In this document: piece by piece, positions 40,658-48,611 of the stretch
Layout: each line of letters begins with the position of its first letter
Numbering within the stretch: position 1 is the stretch's first letter
Source of the DNA: Sphaerisporangium sp040649355
Lineage (GTDB): Bacteria; Actinomycetota; Actinomycetes; Streptosporangiales; Streptosporangiaceae
Direction: 5' to 3'
NCBI RefSeq assembly: GCF_043197795.1
Contig: NZ_JBICTU010000006.1
Coordinates: 186,001-250,000, forward strand
DNA length: 64,000 nt
Made by a program: the position numbers and the translations under genes
The notes under the pieces: generated by a model
What the model was told of the DNA's origin: nothing
The model's database searches: none
What the model saw: only the letters and a program-made list of their open reading frames with translations

Positions 40658-41746
40658 ATGACCGTGGCCGGGGTACGGGCGCGGCGGCGTGCCCGGTTCG
40701 CCACGCTGCGCGTGGCGCGGGTGGACCGGCTGTGCGAGGACGCCACCGCGATCACCTTCGAGGTGCCGGACGAGCTGGCGGAGGAGTTCGCCTTCCTGCC
40801 CGGCCAGTCGCTCACGCTCCGGGCGATCGTGGACGGCCGCGACGAGCGGCGGTCCTATTCCATCTGCGCTCCGGCGGGCGGACCCCTGCGCATCGGGGTC
40901 CGCGAGATCCCAGGAGGCATGTTCTCGACGTGGCTGGTCCACCAGCTGAGGCCCGGGGACCGCGTCGCGGTGCTGCCGCCCAGCGGGACCTTCACCGCCG
41001 ACCTCGGCACGCCCGCCCACCACGTGTTCGTCGCGGCCGGATCGGGCATCACCCCCGTCCTGTCGATCGCCTCCTCGGTGCTCGCGGCGACCCCGGGAAG
41101 CGGCGTGACGCTGTTCTACGGCAACCGCGGCGCCCGCACCATCATGTTCGCCGAGGAACTGGCCGACCTGAAGGACACCGCGCCCGCCCGCGTCGAGCTG
41201 GTCCACGTGCTCTCCAGGGAACCGCGGGAACCCGAGCTGTTCACCGGCCGGCTCGACGCGGCCAAGCTGCGCGTGCTGCTCCCCGCCCTGACGTCCGTGC
41301 CCGATGTCGGCCACTGGTGGCTGTGCGGGCCGCACGGGATGGTGCTGGACGCGCGCAAGGTGCTCGCCGAGCTGGGGGTGCCGGAGGAGCGCGTCCACCA
41401 CGAGCTGTTCTACGTGGACGAGCCGCCGCCCGAGCCCGTTCGCCGTGAGGAGGGGCCCGGGGAGGGCGCCACCGCCGAGGTGACGGTGATCCTCGACGGC
41501 CGGGCCACCTCCACCGTGCTCTCGCGCGCGGTCACCGTCCTTGAGGGCGCGCAGCGCGTACGGCCCGACCTGCCCTTCGCCTGCAAGGGCGGGGTCTGCG
41601 GCACCTGCCGCGCGCGTGTGGTCGATGGGGAGGTGCGGATGCGGCGCAACTTCGCCCTGGAACCCGCCGAGGTGAGCGCCGGATACGTGCTGACCTGCCA
41701 GTCGGTGCCGGTCTCCGGCCACGTCACCGTCGACTTCGACACGTGA
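40658..41746 (+). CDS. paaE: phenylacetyl-CoA epoxidase reductase subunit
   Basis: 362-residue flavoprotein/iron-sulfur reductase that passes electrons from NAD(P)H to PaaA. FAD-binding RRSYSICAP, the NAD loop GSGITPVLSIASSVL and LCGPHGMVLDAR are followed by a plant-type [2Fe-2S] domain with CKGGVCGTCRARV and a final CQSV cysteine. The ATG at 40658 has GGGAGG 8 bases upstream; GTG codons before it are too close. It is the last gene of the paa operon. Confidence 0.95.
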   Translation: MTVAGVRARRRARFATLRVARVDRLCEDATAITFEVPDELAEEFAFLPGQSLTLRAIVDGRDERRSYSICAPAGGPLRIGVREIPGGMFSTWLVHQLRPGDRVAVLPPSGTFTADLGTPAHHVFVAAGSGITPVLSIASSVLAATPGSGVTLFYGNRGARTIMFAEELADLKDTAPARVELVHVLSREPREPELFTGRLDAAKLRVLLPALTSVPDVGHWWLCGPHGMVLDARKVLAELGVPEERVHHELFYVDEPPPEPVRREEGPGEGATAEVTVILDGRATSTVLSRAVTVLEGAQRVRPDLPFACKGGVCGTCRARVVDGEVRMRRNFALEPAEVSAGYVLTCQSVPVSGHVTVDFDT

Positions 41747-41822
41747 GGCATGCGGCCGATCGCCCCAGGTCAGGTGAGGGCTTGGGCCGCACGGCTCACG
41801 TGTCCGGCTGTGGGCCGACCGC

Positions 41823-42203
41823 TCAGATCGAGATGCGCTCACCCGCCAGGAGCGCGCCGAGCCGCTCGACCGTCGGGCGGGACTCGATGTGGAGGCGCGC
41901 GACGTCGAGCCCCTCGTCGGCCAGCACCACGAGCAGGGCCTCCTGCCCCACGGCGTACACGACGATGTAGCCGCCGCGGCAGCGGATCACGACCTCGCGC
42001 AACTCGCCCATGCCCACTTCGTGGCCCGTACGCTTGCCGAGGCCCAGAGCCGCCGCGGAGAGGGCGGCGAGCACCTCCGGTCGCGCGCCCTCGGTGTCCG
42101 CACTGACGAGCAACCCGTCGACCGAGGCGACGGCGGTCTCCAACACCCCCGTCGTCCGCTCGCGAAGTGCCCGCAATTCCGCCAGCACAGCTTCATGGCT
42201 CAT
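41823..42203 (-). CDS. roadblock/LC7 domain protein
   Basis: 126-residue protein of the roadblock/MglB-like family that regulates small GTPases. The pattern ETAVASVDGLLVSADTEG, LAALSAAALGLGKRTGHE and VIRCRGGYIVVYAVGQEALL is typical. The ATG at 42203 has AGGAAAGG upstream. It is downstream of the DUF4388 gene (53 bases apart) and probably co-transcribed with it; no GTPase gene is in view. Confidence 0.85.
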   Translation of the reverse strand: MSHEAVLAELRALRERTTGVLETAVASVDGLLVSADTEGARPEVLAALSAAALGLGKRTGHEVGMGELREVVIRCRGGYIVVYAVGQEALLVVLADEGLDVARLHIESRPTVERLGALLAGERISI

Positions 42204-42256
42204 GGTCTGACCTTTCCTGGTTACGTCACTGCAGGTCCTACGTCCTCGCCGCCCGC

Positions 42257-43207
42257 CTAGTCCTCTTCGCCTGCCATGGGTTCTTGGACGTTCCGGATGC
42301 CGAGCAATCGCCGGGGCAGGGACGGCCTGCTCGCCGCCGTGGCCGGCGGCACTTCGCTGACCTTGTTCGTCCCGCGATGGCGCTGGGGGAGTGACGCGGC
42401 CTTCGAGCTGTCCCCGCTCGCGTCCTGCCGCGTGGCCCGCCGGCCGGCAGGGGGGCCCGCGGAGCCCGGCGCGTCCACTTCGAGCAGTCCCTCGCCGGCC
42501 ATGCGGGCGATCTCGCTCATGATCGCGAAGACTCCGCGCCCGAGAGAGAAGGCGATGTCCCGTGGTGTGCGGCGACCGTTGGCCTTGAGCAGGACGGCGT
42601 GGCGCGACTCCTCCGCCTGGAGCAGAGGCGGCGTGGACGGTGGTACGGCCAGCGGCCGGGTACGGGTGGACACTCCGAGGTCCAGCCAGGCGGTGGCGGC
42701 GGCCAGTCTGCGGGCCGTCTCGCGGGCCAGCCGCTCCGGGGGGATGCCCGGCGTCACGGGAAGCGAGGGAAGGAGGTCGTCGGGGCGGGCGGGTTCGGTC
42801 TCGCACGCCTCGACGCCGCACAGGGCCATGGCGAACACCGCGTCGAAGACGGCCGTCAGGCAGACCGTCTCCAGCCCGGCGACGCCGATGATCCCGCGCT
42901 CGACCAGCTCGGCGGCGAGCCGTCCCGAGGGGGCGCCCGCGGCGTAGGCCGTCGTCCAGTCGGCCTCGCTCACCCGGCCCGAGCGGAGCAGCAGGGATTC
43001 CGGCCCGGGGGACGCCGCTGTGGTCGCGGCGATCACCAGGCCCTGCCGGAGACAGATGGTGCCGCCCGGACTGCCTTCGACCCGAAGCAGCCCCGAGAAC
43101 CTCTCCTGCCCGCAGCGGAGCAGCGCCGGGCCGATCGGGTCCGCGCCCGCCGTCGGCGCCGGTCCGGTGGGGGTGGGTCCAGAGGAGTCGAGGTTCTGCC
43201 CGTTCAC
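42257..43207 (-). CDS. DUF4388-type protein
   Basis: 316 residues. The N-terminal half (RFSGLLRVEGSPGGTICLRQGLVIAA, LLLRSGRVSEADW) has the pattern of DUF4388/PATAN-like domains, which occur with roadblock proteins and GTPases. A helical middle includes ANGRRTPRDIAFSLGRGVFA, and the C-terminus is basic and proline/serine-rich, presumably flexible. The start is a GTG at 43207. Its role is likely signalling, with no enzymatic motif visible. Confidence 0.72.
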   Translation of the reverse strand: MNGQNLDSSGPTPTGPAPTAGADPIGPALLRCGQERFSGLLRVEGSPGGTICLRQGLVIAATTAASPGPESLLLRSGRVSEADWTTAYAAGAPSGRLAAELVERGIIGVAGLETVCLTAVFDAVFAMALCGVEACETEPARPDDLLPSLPVTPGIPPERLARETARRLAAATAWLDLGVSTRTRPLAVPPSTPPLLQAEESRHAVLLKANGRRTPRDIAFSLGRGVFAIMSEIARMAGEGLLEVDAPGSAGPPAGRRATRQDASGDSSKAASLPQRHRGTNKVSEVPPATAASRPSLPRRLLGIRNVQEPMAGEED

Positions 43208-43549
43208 GTGATCCCGTCCGGTACGAGGCGGCTGCCCGCTGGGTCACATGCGTCGACGAAAGGATGGGGTGCCGCAGGTCCCGTCGGTCGCCGGAAGGCG
43301 GTGATTATGTCCGAAACTCCACTTTTCACCGTCAGGCCGGTCATGCCTTCGGTCATGAGGGAGGGGCTGTCGGTGTGCGCCTGTATGGATCGAACATTCA
43401 GGCCGGCCACCGGGATTCCCTTCACTATGGGGGGATCGTAAGGGTACTTTTAGGCTGCAACAATCACAAACGGGTGAGTCTAGGCACGCCTGGGTCATCA
43501 ATCCGGTTGACCGGAAATGCGGAGTCACTCGCCGATCCGAAAGAAGTCC
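43208..43549. other. divergent intergenic region of the roadblock genes
   Basis: 342 bases between the DUF4388 gene and the divergent roadblock gene. There is no convincing gene or strong hairpin; it must contain both promoters, and an A+T-richer segment near 43435-43475 is the most promoter-like part. Confidence 0.5.
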
Positions 43550-43915
43550 ATGAACATCGAAACCGCCCTCAAAGAAGCCTTGGCCATCGACGGGGCGCTC
43601 GGCGCGGCACTCGTGGACTACGAGAGCGGCATGTGCCTCGGCACGATCGGAGGAGGTCGTGACCTCGACATGGAGGTCGCGGCGGCGGGGAACACCGAGG
43701 TCGTCCGGGCCAAGGTCCGCACCCTGGCCTCGCTCGGGATCGACGACTCGGTCGAGGACATTCTGATCACGCTGAACCAGCAGTACCACATCATCCGGCT
43801 GGTGAACGGCAGCGGAATCAACATGTTCATGTACGTCGCCCTCGACCGGGAGCGTGCCAACCTGGCGCTCGCGCGGCACAACCTCAAGCGCATCGAGCGC
43901 GACCTCGCCCTCTGA
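43550..43915 (+). CDS. roadblock-like small signalling protein
   Basis: 121-residue protein with the roadblock-type alternation of strands and helices: LKEALAIDGALGAALVDYESGMCLGTIGG, EVVRAKVRTLASLG and QYHIIRLVNGSGINMFMYVALDR. It ends in a basic helix, ARHNLKRIERDL. The ATG at 43550 follows GAAAGAAG. It is divergent from the DUF4388/roadblock pair and probably belongs to the same signalling system. Confidence 0.75.
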   Translation: MNIETALKEALAIDGALGAALVDYESGMCLGTIGGGRDLDMEVAAAGNTEVVRAKVRTLASLGIDDSVEDILITLNQQYHIIRLVNGSGINMFMYVALDRERANLALARHNLKRIERDLAL

Positions 43916-43989
43916 GCGCGACCGGGGTGCGCCGGAGGCCGGTGGCCTGAGCCCGCGCCTGTGCCCTCGGTCCATCGCGGAGCGGCGGG

Positions 43990-44595
43990 TCAGCGAAGCG
44001 GGGACAGGCGGAGACGCCGGCTCCGGCCCCGCGCGGTCAGCGAGACGTGGGAGAGAGGCTCCGCGTCGATCTTCCAGAACGTCTCCGGCGGAGCGCCAAG
44101 GACACCGACCACGGCCGCCCTGAGCACGGCCGGGTGGGTGACGGCCACCCGCGCGCCTCCCGCTTCGTCCTGTGACCCGAGCCACGCGGCGACGCGATCG
44201 ACAAGGCCGAGCACCGACTCGCCGCCATGCGGGGCGGCGGCGGGGTCGGTGAGCCATGCCCGCACGCCCTCAGGGTCCTCCGCGCCGACCTCCGCCAGGG
44301 TACGGCCCGCCCACCGGCCGAAGTCGCAGTCTCGAAGGCCGTCGTCGGTCTCGGCCGTCAGACCCAGCCCGGCCGCGGTCTGGCGGCAGCGCAGCGACGG
44401 CCCGCAGACGACCCTTCCCGCACCCATCGCACCGCTTTCGGCGTGCTCCGTGGCCGGAATCGTCGTCGAGAACACGGGGGCCGCCTCGGCGGCCTGCCGC
44501 AGGCCCCGCGCGTCCAGTCCCTCGTCAAGGGGAAACGCGGACCGCTGGAGTGCTTCGGTAGAACCATGACATATCAGGATAATTCGGACGGTCAT
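43990..44595 (-). CDS. histidine phosphatase family protein
   Basis: 201-residue phosphoglycerate-mutase-like phosphatase. The usual RHG start reads CHGSTEA, keeping the phospho-accepting histidine. CGPSLRCRQTAAGL, DCDFGRWAGRTLAEV, HGGESV and VTHPAVLRAAVV supply the other catalytic residues. The ATG at 44595 has AAAGGGG upstream. Its position beside cobalamin genes suggests it could be an alpha-ribazole-phosphatase-like (CobC-type) enzyme, but no motif proves that. Confidence 0.82.
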   Translation of the reverse strand: MTVRIILICHGSTEALQRSAFPLDEGLDARGLRQAAEAAPVFSTTIPATEHAESGAMGAGRVVCGPSLRCRQTAAGLGLTAETDDGLRDCDFGRWAGRTLAEVGAEDPEGVRAWLTDPAAAPHGGESVLGLVDRVAAWLGSQDEAGGARVAVTHPAVLRAAVVGVLGAPPETFWKIDAEPLSHVSLTARGRSRRLRLSPLR

Positions 44596-44689
44596 CCGTG
44601 CCCCTTTGGGAGATGGGAGGGGCAATTGTCTCCCCTCGACCCCATTGACGCATCCGAGGTGCGCACCGTAACGTCCAAGCGACATTGTT

Positions 44690-44790
44690 GACGGTGTGGG
44701 GAATCCAGCGAGACTCTGGTACGGCCGCGCCACTGTGACCGGTTCCTTCGGGCCCGGGAGTCAGACCCTCCGTCGTCACCGCCACCCACC
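44690..44790 (+). ncRNA. cobalamin riboswitch upstream of cbtB
   Basis: Conserved pieces occur in order: GGTGTGGGGAATCC (44694 on), GAGACTCTGGTACGG, the B12-box-like GCCACTGTGACC, and GAGTCAGACCCTCC (about 44758-44771). The GGGAGTCAGACC strand is the P3/P6-side element typical of the class. It would repress the cobalt-uptake and chelatase genes when adenosylcobalamin is plentiful. Confidence 0.85.
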
Positions 44791-44822
44791 ATGGGACGCG
44801 TGATCCCGAGGAGGCAACACCC

Positions 44823-45035
44823 ATGGCCCAAGCCGCCGTTCCCCATTCCCAGCCCGCTCCCATCAGCATTCCCGTTCGCGAACTGCTGCCCTGGGCGGTG
44901 TTCGCCGGCGTTCTGGCTCTCATCCTCGTCTACTTCGTGGGTGCGGAGCAGGGCGCCACCTCGCTGATCTCCGGGAACCTCGTGCACGAGTTCGTGCACG
45001 ACGGACGTCACCTGCTCGGCTTCCCCTGCCACTGA
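44823..45035 (+). CDS. cbtB: cobalt transporter subunit CbtB
   Basis: 70-residue membrane protein with one transmembrane segment (LPWAVFAGVLALILVYFVG) and a C-terminal metal-binding histidine tail (HEFVHDGRHLLGFPCH). CbtB is encoded with CbtA in many cobalamin-regulated loci. The ATG at 44823 follows GAGGAGGC, and the riboswitch lies just upstream. Confidence 0.9.
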   Translation: MAQAAVPHSQPAPISIPVRELLPWAVFAGVLALILVYFVGAEQGATSLISGNLVHEFVHDGRHLLGFPCH

Positions 45036-45054
45036 GCCGGGGGACTGTCACAGC

Positions 45055-45816
45055 ATGGTGAGAAACCTGCTGGTCCGCGGCATGCTCGCGGGCCTCGTCG
45101 CCGCCGCCCTCGCCCTGGTGTTCGCCTGGATCTTCGGCGAGCCCCAGGTGGGAGCGGCCATCACGCTCGAAGAACACGCCGGGCACGCGGCACACGCCAC
45201 AGAGGCCGTCGCGGAGGCCGCCGCGGCGGAACCCGAGCCGGTCAGCCGCGGCGTGCAGTCGACCGTGGGCCTCGCCACGGCCCTGGGCGTCTACGGCGTC
45301 GCGGTCGGCGGCGTCTTCGCGCTCGTGTTCGCCTTCGCCTACGGGCGGCTCGGAGCCTTCGGGGCACGGGCCACCTCGGGCCTGATCGCCCTGGGCGCGT
45401 TCGTCACGGTCGAACTGGTGCCGTTCCTGAAGTACCCGGCCAACCCGCCCGCGGTGGGCGACCCCGGCACCATCAGCCGCCGGACGGTCCTGTACTTCGC
45501 GTTCGTCCTGATCTCGGTCCTCCTCGCGGTCGCGGCGGTGTACGCCGGCCGCCGGCTCGCCCCCCGTTACGGGAACTGGAACGCGACGTCGCTCGCGATC
45601 GCCGGGTTCCTCGTCGCGGTGGTCGTGGTGTGCCTGCTGATGCCCACGGTCGACGAGGTGCCTCCCGGCTTCCCCGCCGCACTGCTGTGGAAGTTCAGGC
45701 TCGCCTCACTGGGCACACAGGCCGCCGTGTGGAGCGGCATCGGGCTGACGTTCGGCGCGCTGGCGGGGCGTGCGCTGTCCCCGTACCGCGCACCGGTGTC
45801 CTCATCCGCCATCTGA
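45055..45816 (+). CDS. cbtA: cobalt transporter subunit CbtA
   Basis: 253-residue integral membrane protein with about six transmembrane segments. A histidine-rich loop EEHAGHAAHATEA lies near residues 40-52, the putative cobalt-sensing region, and the segment VELVPFLKYPANPPAVG is highly conserved in CbtA. The start is an ATG at 45055, 19 bases after cbtB. Confidence 0.92.
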   Translation: MVRNLLVRGMLAGLVAAALALVFAWIFGEPQVGAAITLEEHAGHAAHATEAVAEAAAAEPEPVSRGVQSTVGLATALGVYGVAVGGVFALVFAFAYGRLGAFGARATSGLIALGAFVTVELVPFLKYPANPPAVGDPGTISRRTVLYFAFVLISVLLAVAAVYAGRRLAPRYGNWNATSLAIAGFLVAVVVVCLLMPTVDEVPPGFPAALLWKFRLASLGTQAAVWSGIGLTFGALAGRALSPYRAPVSSSAI

Positions 45817-45861
45817 GCAGGTCACCCGTGGTCACGAGCCACGGCGAAAGGACATCGCGAC

Positions 45862-47919
45862 ATGCTTGACCGGCCTTCGAGGGCCGCACGCCACTACCCG
45901 TTCACCGCCGTCGTGGGGCTCGACAGCCTCAAGCTGGCGCTGATACTCAACGCGGTCTCCCCGCGCACCGGTGGCGTGCTCATCCGCGGGGAGAAGGGCA
46001 CGGCGAAGTCGACGGTCGTCCGGGCGCTGGCGGCGCTGCTGCCGCCGGTCGCCGTCGTCCCCGGATGCCGGTTCTCCTGCGATCCGGCCGCTCCCGATCC
46101 CGGATGCCCCGATGGGCCGCACGGCGCGGAACCCCTCGCGGCCGTACGGCCGGCGAGGCTGGCCGAACTGCCCGTCGGAGCGTCCGAGGACCGGCTGACC
46201 GGCTCGCTGGACCTGGAACGCGCGCTGACCGAGGGGGTGAGGGCCTTCGACCCCGGCCTGCTCGCCGCCGCGCACCGGGGCGTGCTGTACGTGGACGAGG
46301 TCAACCTGCTGCACGACCACCTCGTGGACCTGCTGCTCGACGCCGCCGCGCTCGGCATGTGCTACGTCGAGCGCGACGCCGTGTCCGTGCGGCACGCGGC
46401 GCGGTTCATCCTGGTCGGCACGATGAACCCCGAGGAGGGCGAGCTGCGGCCCCAGTTGCTCGACCGCTTCGGCCTGACCGTGGAGGTCACGGCCTCGCGC
46501 GACCCCGAGGAGCGTGCCGAGGTGGTACGCCGGAGGTTGTCCTTCGAGGACGACCCCGAGGGGTTCGCCGACCGCTGGGCGGGCGAGGAGAAGGATCTCG
46601 CCGCCCGCGTCGCCGAGGCGCGCGGGCGCCTGCGCGAGGTGACCCTGTCCGACGCCGCGCTGCGGAAGATCGCCACGGTCTGCGCCGCGTTCGGGGTGGA
46701 CGGGATGCGCGCGGACCTCATCACCGCGCACGCCGCCGTGGCGCACGCCGCCTGGCGGGGCGGTGATGAGGTCACGGCCGAGGACATCCGCGCGGCCGTA
46801 CGGCTCGCCCTGCCGCACCGCCGCAGGCGTGACCCCTTCGACGCGCCCGGCCTGGACGAGTCCGAACTCGACGACCTTCTCGGCGGCCAGGACACCGACC
46901 CCGATCCCGACGGCGACGGTGACGGCGGCCCGGACCCAGACCCCGACGGCGATCCCGGCGGCGGCCCTGACCAAGACCCGGGCCCCGGCTCTGCCCCGGA
47001 TACCGGTTCCGGCGCGGATGCCGGTTCCGGCCCGGATCACGGTGCCGGCCCGGAGCACGATTCCGGTGGGGGAAGCCGGCTGGCGGGTCCGGGGGCGTCG
47101 GCCGGGAAGCGGCCGGCACAGCCGGGCGAGCCCTACCGGGTGCGCACGCTGGCCGTACCCGGCCTCGGCACGGGAAGTCCGGGACGGCGGTCGCGCGCCC
47201 GCACGTCGTACGGCCGGATCTCGGGCTCGCGGGTGCCGCTCGGGCGGCTCACCTCGCCCCACCTGACGGCCACGCTCCGCGCGGCGGCCTCGTACCAGCG
47301 GGAACGCGGCAGGACCGGGCCCGGTCTGGTCGTACGGGCCGGCGACCTGCGCGAGGCCGTACGCGAGGGGCGGGAGGGCAACCTCGTCCTGTTCGTCGTC
47401 GACGCGAGCGGCTCCATGGCGGCACGGCAGCGCATGGGCGCGGTGAAGGGCGCCGTGCTGAGCCTGCTCCTCGACGCCTACCAGCGCCGTGACAAGGTCG
47501 GCCTGGTCACCTTCCGGGGCGCCGGCGCGGAGCTCGTGCTTCCGCCGACCTCGTCGGTGGAGGCCGGGGCGGCGCGGCTGCGGGCCCTGCCCACGGGCGG
47601 GCGCACCCCTCTCGCCCAGGGGCTGCGGCGGGCGGCCGAGGTGGTGCGCGTGGAACGGCTCCGCGACCCCTCCCGCAGGCCGCTGCTGGTCGTGGTCACC
47701 GACGGGCACGCCACCTCGGGCACGGACGCCGACGTGCTCAGGGCCGCCGCGCTGCTCAGGGACGTCGCCGCCGTGGTGGTCGACTGCGAGAACGGTCCGG
47801 TGCGGCTCGGCCTCGCCGTACGCCTGGCGGCCCGTCTTGGCGGCGAGGCCGTACGGCTGGACCGGCTGGCCGCCGGCGGCCTCCGCGACCTGGTCCGCGA
47901 ACGCGGAAAGGCGGCCTAG
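45862..47919 (+). CDS. magnesium/cobalt chelatase-type AAA+/VWA fusion protein
   Basis: 685 residues. The N-terminal part is a BchI-like AAA+ ATPase (Walker A GEKGTAKST; DEVNLLHDHLVDLLLD Walker B region; GTMNPEEGELRPQLLDRF). A very acidic, repetitive linker (about 350-405) rich in D, P and G follows. The C-terminal part is a von Willebrand A domain with the MIDAS motif DASGS (TGPGLVVRAGDLREAV; FVVDASGSMAARQRM; VVTDGHATSG). It should be the ATPase partner of CobN, driving cobalt insertion into hydrogenobyrinate a,c-diamide. It is followed by cobO. Confidence 0.9.
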   Translation: MLDRPSRAARHYPFTAVVGLDSLKLALILNAVSPRTGGVLIRGEKGTAKSTVVRALAALLPPVAVVPGCRFSCDPAAPDPGCPDGPHGAEPLAAVRPARLAELPVGASEDRLTGSLDLERALTEGVRAFDPGLLAAAHRGVLYVDEVNLLHDHLVDLLLDAAALGMCYVERDAVSVRHAARFILVGTMNPEEGELRPQLLDRFGLTVEVTASRDPEERAEVVRRRLSFEDDPEGFADRWAGEEKDLAARVAEARGRLREVTLSDAALRKIATVCAAFGVDGMRADLITAHAAVAHAAWRGGDEVTAEDIRAAVRLALPHRRRRDPFDAPGLDESELDDLLGGQDTDPDPDGDGDGGPDPDPDGDPGGGPDQDPGPGSAPDTGSGADAGSGPDHGAGPEHDSGGGSRLAGPGASAGKRPAQPGEPYRVRTLAVPGLGTGSPGRRSRARTSYGRISGSRVPLGRLTSPHLTATLRAAASYQRERGRTGPGLVVRAGDLREAVREGREGNLVLFVVDASGSMAARQRMGAVKGAVLSLLLDAYQRRDKVGLVTFRGAGAELVLPPTSSVEAGAARLRALPTGGRTPLAQGLRRAAEVVRVERLRDPSRRPLLVVVTDGHATSGTDADVLRAAALLRDVAAVVVDCENGPVRLGLAVRLAARLGGEAVRLDRLAAGGLRDLVRERGKAA

Positions 47920-47980
47920 ACGTGCCTCGGGAAACGGACATCGTTCAGGAAATGGGAAGGGCGGTCTAGACGTGCCTCAG
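47909..47980 (+). repeat. 50-bp tandem duplication at the chelatase/cobO junction
   Basis: The segment around the chelatase stop and a following GTG (47909-47930) is repeated 50 bases later around the real cobO start (47959-47980), both copies containing a TAGACGTGCCTC core. The first copy makes a 15-codon reading frame starting at 47922 and ending just before the second copy. Confidence 0.8.
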
Positions 47981-48574
47981 GGGAAGCCGGCGGAGGTGCC
48001 GGACGACGGCCTGACCACCCGGCAGCGGCGTACCCGGCCTCTGGTGCTCGTCCACACCGGGCCGGGCAAGGGCAAGTCCACCGCCGCGTTCGGGCTGGCC
48101 CTGCGGGCGTGGAACCAGGGCTGGCCGATCGGGGTGTTCCAGTTCGTCAAGTCGGCCAAATGGCGCGTGGGCGAGGAACGGGCCCTGGCGGTGCTCGGGG
48201 AGTCCGGCGAGGGCGGCGCGGTGACCTGGCACAAGATGGGCGAGGGCTGGTCCTGGATCAAGAAGCAGGGGACCGAGGACGACCACGCGGCCGATGCCCG
48301 CGAGGGCTGGGAGCAGATCAGGCGCGACCTCGCGGCGGAGACCTACCGGCTGTACGTGCTGGACGAGTTCACCTATCCCCTCAAGTGGGGGTGGATCGAC
48401 GTCGAGGACGTGGTCGCGGCCCTCGCCGCCCGTCCGGGCACGCAGCACGTCGTGATCACCGGCAGGGACGCCCACCCGCGCCTGCTGGAGGCCGCGGACC
48501 TGGTCACCGAGATGACCAAGGTCAGGCACCCCATGGACACGGGCCAGAAGGGCCAGAAAGGCATCGAATGGTGA
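47972..48574 (+). CDS. cobO: cob(I)yrinic acid a,c-diamide adenosyltransferase
   Basis: 200-residue enzyme that transfers the 5'-deoxyadenosyl group of ATP to the cobalt of corrinoids. The P-loop is GPGKGKSTAAFGLALR; other CobO hallmarks are IGVFQFVKSAKW, YRLYVLDEFTYPLKWGWID and TGRDAHPRLLEAADLVTEM. The GTG at 47972 lies 10 bases from GAAGGG, in the second copy of a duplicated junction. Confidence 0.95.
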   Translation: MPQGKPAEVPDDGLTTRQRRTRPLVLVHTGPGKGKSTAAFGLALRAWNQGWPIGVFQFVKSAKWRVGEERALAVLGESGEGGAVTWHKMGEGWSWIKKQGTEDDHAADAREGWEQIRRDLAAETYRLYVLDEFTYPLKWGWIDVEDVVAALAARPGTQHVVITGRDAHPRLLEAADLVTEMTKVRHPMDTGQKGQKGIEW

Positions 48575-48611
48575 TCGCCCACGACTCGTGGCCAGGCGGG
48601 GCGGGCGACCG

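Noticed and set aside
43307..43441. 44-codon frame in the roadblock intergenic region
   Set aside because: Its ribosome site is weak, it belongs to no known family and it has atypical codon use; not supported as a gene.
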